From NCBI RefSeq assembly GCF_001552175.1, contig NZ_BCQR01000123.1, forward strand, positions 1-37,628: DNA of 37,628 nucleotides, read 5' to 3'. Below, one piece after another: positions 36,752 to 37,628 of this stretch. The first letter of the stretch is position 1. Every line of letters starts with the position of its first letter. Origin of the DNA: Actinomadura kijaniata NBRC 14229 (GTDB taxonomy: Bacteria; Actinomycetota; Actinomycetes; Streptosporangiales; Streptosporangiaceae). The position numbers and the translations under genes were made by a program. Under the pieces are notes generated by a model. It was given only the letters and a program-made list of their open reading frames with translations. It was not told the origin of the DNA and searched no databases.

Positions 36752-37321
36752 TCAGCCGGAGTCGCGCAGGGCGTCCCACTCGCGGCGCAGCATCGCGTAG
36801 ACGATCTCGTCGCACCACTCGCCCTTGACGAACTCGTTCTCCACCAGGTGCGCCTCGCGGCGCATGCCCAGCCGCTCCAGCACCCGCGCCGACGCCTCGT
36901 TGCGGCCGTCCAGCCGCCCGCAGACGCGGTGCAGGTCCATGAGCTCGAAGCCCAGCCGCAGCACCATCCCGGCCGCCTCGGTCGCGAAGCCGCGCCCGTG
37001 GTAGGCGGGGTTGAAGATGTAGCCGATCTCGCCCTGCCGGTGCTGCTGGCTGCGCCACTGGAGGTTGACCTCGCCGATCAGCGCTCCGGTCGCCCGCTGT
37101 TCCACGGCCAGCACCAGCCAGTCGCCCTCCTTCTCCAGGGCGGTGGCGGCCATCTTCTGCTGGAGGAACACCCGCGACTCCTCCACGGTGCGCGGCTCCC
37201 AGTACAGGAACCGCGCCACCTCCGGCAACGACTGGTAGGCGTGCAGCTCCTCCAGGTCGCCGGTGGCGAACGGGCGAAGCAGCAGCCGTTCGGTCTCAAG
37301 AGGGTATTGGGGACGCAGCAC
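36752..37321 (-). CDS. GNAT family N-acetyltransferase (RimJ/RimL-like)
   Basis: The 189-aa acetyltransferase begins ETERLLLRPFATGDLEEL, the RimJ/RimL opening, and contains the acetyl-CoA loop region EIGYIFNPAYHGRGFATEA, then RVCGRLDGRNEASARVLERL with the conserved Asn and MRREAHLVENEFVKGEW. It may acetylate a protein N terminus or a small amine. The GTG at 37321 follows TAGGAT by 6 nt, with no Shine-Dalgarno sequence. Confidence 0.9.
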   Translation of the reverse strand: MLRPQYPLETERLLLRPFATGDLEELHAYQSLPEVARFLYWEPRTVEESRVFLQQKMAATALEKEGDWLVLAVEQRATGALIGEVNLQWRSQQHRQGEIGYIFNPAYHGRGFATEAAGMVLRLGFELMDLHRVCGRLDGRNEASARVLERLGMRREAHLVENEFVKGEWCDEIVYAMLRREWDALRDSG

Positions 37322-37327
37322 ACCGAG

Positions 37328-37333
37328 ATCCTA
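37328..37333 (-). promoter_or_regulatory. -10 box of the GNAT gene (leaderless type)
   Basis: On the minus strand TAGGAT (37333-37328) is followed by 6 nt and the GTG at 37321. Confidence 0.55.
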
Positions 37334-37362
37334 AAGGGCGTACGCCCAGACGCAATCGGTAA

Positions 37363-37628
37363 TCAACCCGCAGCGGTCAGATAACCGCGCGAACGGGCCG
37401 CGTCGGCGGCCTCATGGCGGGTGCGCGCGCCCAGCTTGGCCAGCACCGCCGAGACGTGGTGGTCGACCGTCCGCACCGACAGCGCCAGCCGCTCGGCGAT
37501 CTCGGCGTTGGTCAGCCCCTCCGCCATCAGCGCCAGCACGTGCGCCTGCCGGGCGGTCAGCCCCGCCGGGTTGGCGCCGGCCGCGGCCCGGGCCCCCGGC
37601 GCGGTCCCGCCCGGCGCGACGTCGCCCC
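37363..37628 (-). CDS. LuxR family regulator, C-terminal end (cut by window edge)
   Basis: The last 87 residues of a protein that continues beyond the window. They hold a LuxR-type helix-turn-helix: LTARQAHVLALMAEGLTNAE followed by IAERLALSVRTVDHHVSAVLAKLGARTRHEAA. The recognition helix VRTVDHHVSAVLAKLGA is typical of large ATP-dependent (LAL) or response-regulator members; the N-terminal type cannot be seen. The stop is TGA at 37365-37363. It would be transcribed towards the GNAT gene, 41 nt away; the GNAT -10 box lies in that gap. Confidence 0.85.
   Translation of the reverse strand, partial: GDVAPGGTAPGARAAAGANPAGLTARQAHVLALMAEGLTNAEIAERLALSVRTVDHHVSAVLAKLGARTRHEAADAARSRGYLTAAG

Overview
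The window is very GC-rich DNA of a Gram-positive high-GC bacterium. Codons end overwhelmingly in G or C, GTG starts are common, and many genes have no ribosome binding site. Family content (DUF3040, DUF4232, a tendamistat-type amylase inhibitor, DrrA/DrrB-like ABC exporter, RsbW-like ATPase, P450, LuxR and WYL regulators) points to Actinomycetota, probably Streptosporangiales (Thermomonosporaceae-like) or Streptomycetales. The order is inferred from family content only. The window looks chromosomal: I see no rRNA, tRNA, integrase, transposase or CRISPR array.

Layout. 1-2.2 kb (minus): isochorismate synthase (menaquinone or siderophore branch) and the biotin transporter component BioY. 2.2-3.8 kb: a divergent pair, a spermidine-synthase-fold protein and an SDR oxidoreductase, followed by an 11-copy 17-bp minisatellite. 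4.2-8.8 kb: HtrA-like protease, VOC-domain protein, family 2 glycosyltransferase, secreted GHL10-type glycoside hydrolase and a DUF3040 membrane protein. 9.3-13.9 kb: an anti-sigma-type ATPase, a large AAA-like protein with a degenerate Walker A, and an EamA transporter. 13.9-16.4 kb: an ABC-2 exporter pair divergent from its likely TetR repressor. 16.4-18.8 kb: a translationally coupled vWA/Ro60-like protein plus ARPP-1-type protein, followed by a strong hairpin and a possible structured RNA. 19-21.2 kb: acyl-CoA thioesterase and a NagZ-like GH3 enzyme.

21.3-26.5 kb is a starch-utilisation cluster: secreted pullulanase, secreted animal-type alpha-amylase and, next to them, a tendamistat-family inhibitor of animal-type alpha-amylases. 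The two promoters carry related TTGCAA-type elements that resemble MalR boxes of streptomycetes, so enzyme and inhibitor are probably one regulon.

26.8-37.6 kb: LLM flavin oxidoreductase, PAP2-like membrane protein with a degraded active site, cytochrome P450 behind a TetR-style operator, TIMP-like anchored protein, erythromycin-esterase homologue, DUF4232 secreted protein, a three-gene coupled operon (RHH-like protein, SRPBCC, RibD/DHFR-like reductase), alpha/beta hydrolase divergent from a WYL regulator, a GNAT acetyltransferase, and the C-terminal end of a LuxR-type regulator cut by the window edge. Three stretches look like decayed genes (about 26.5-26.7, 32.1-32.4 and 34.5-34.8 kb).

A pattern across the window is a TAnnnT or CAnnnT -10 box ending 6 or 7 nt before the start codon of at least eleven genes, the arrangement expected for leaderless mRNAs. 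This also fixes several gene starts. All functional calls are from sequence reading alone; no database search or folding program was run.
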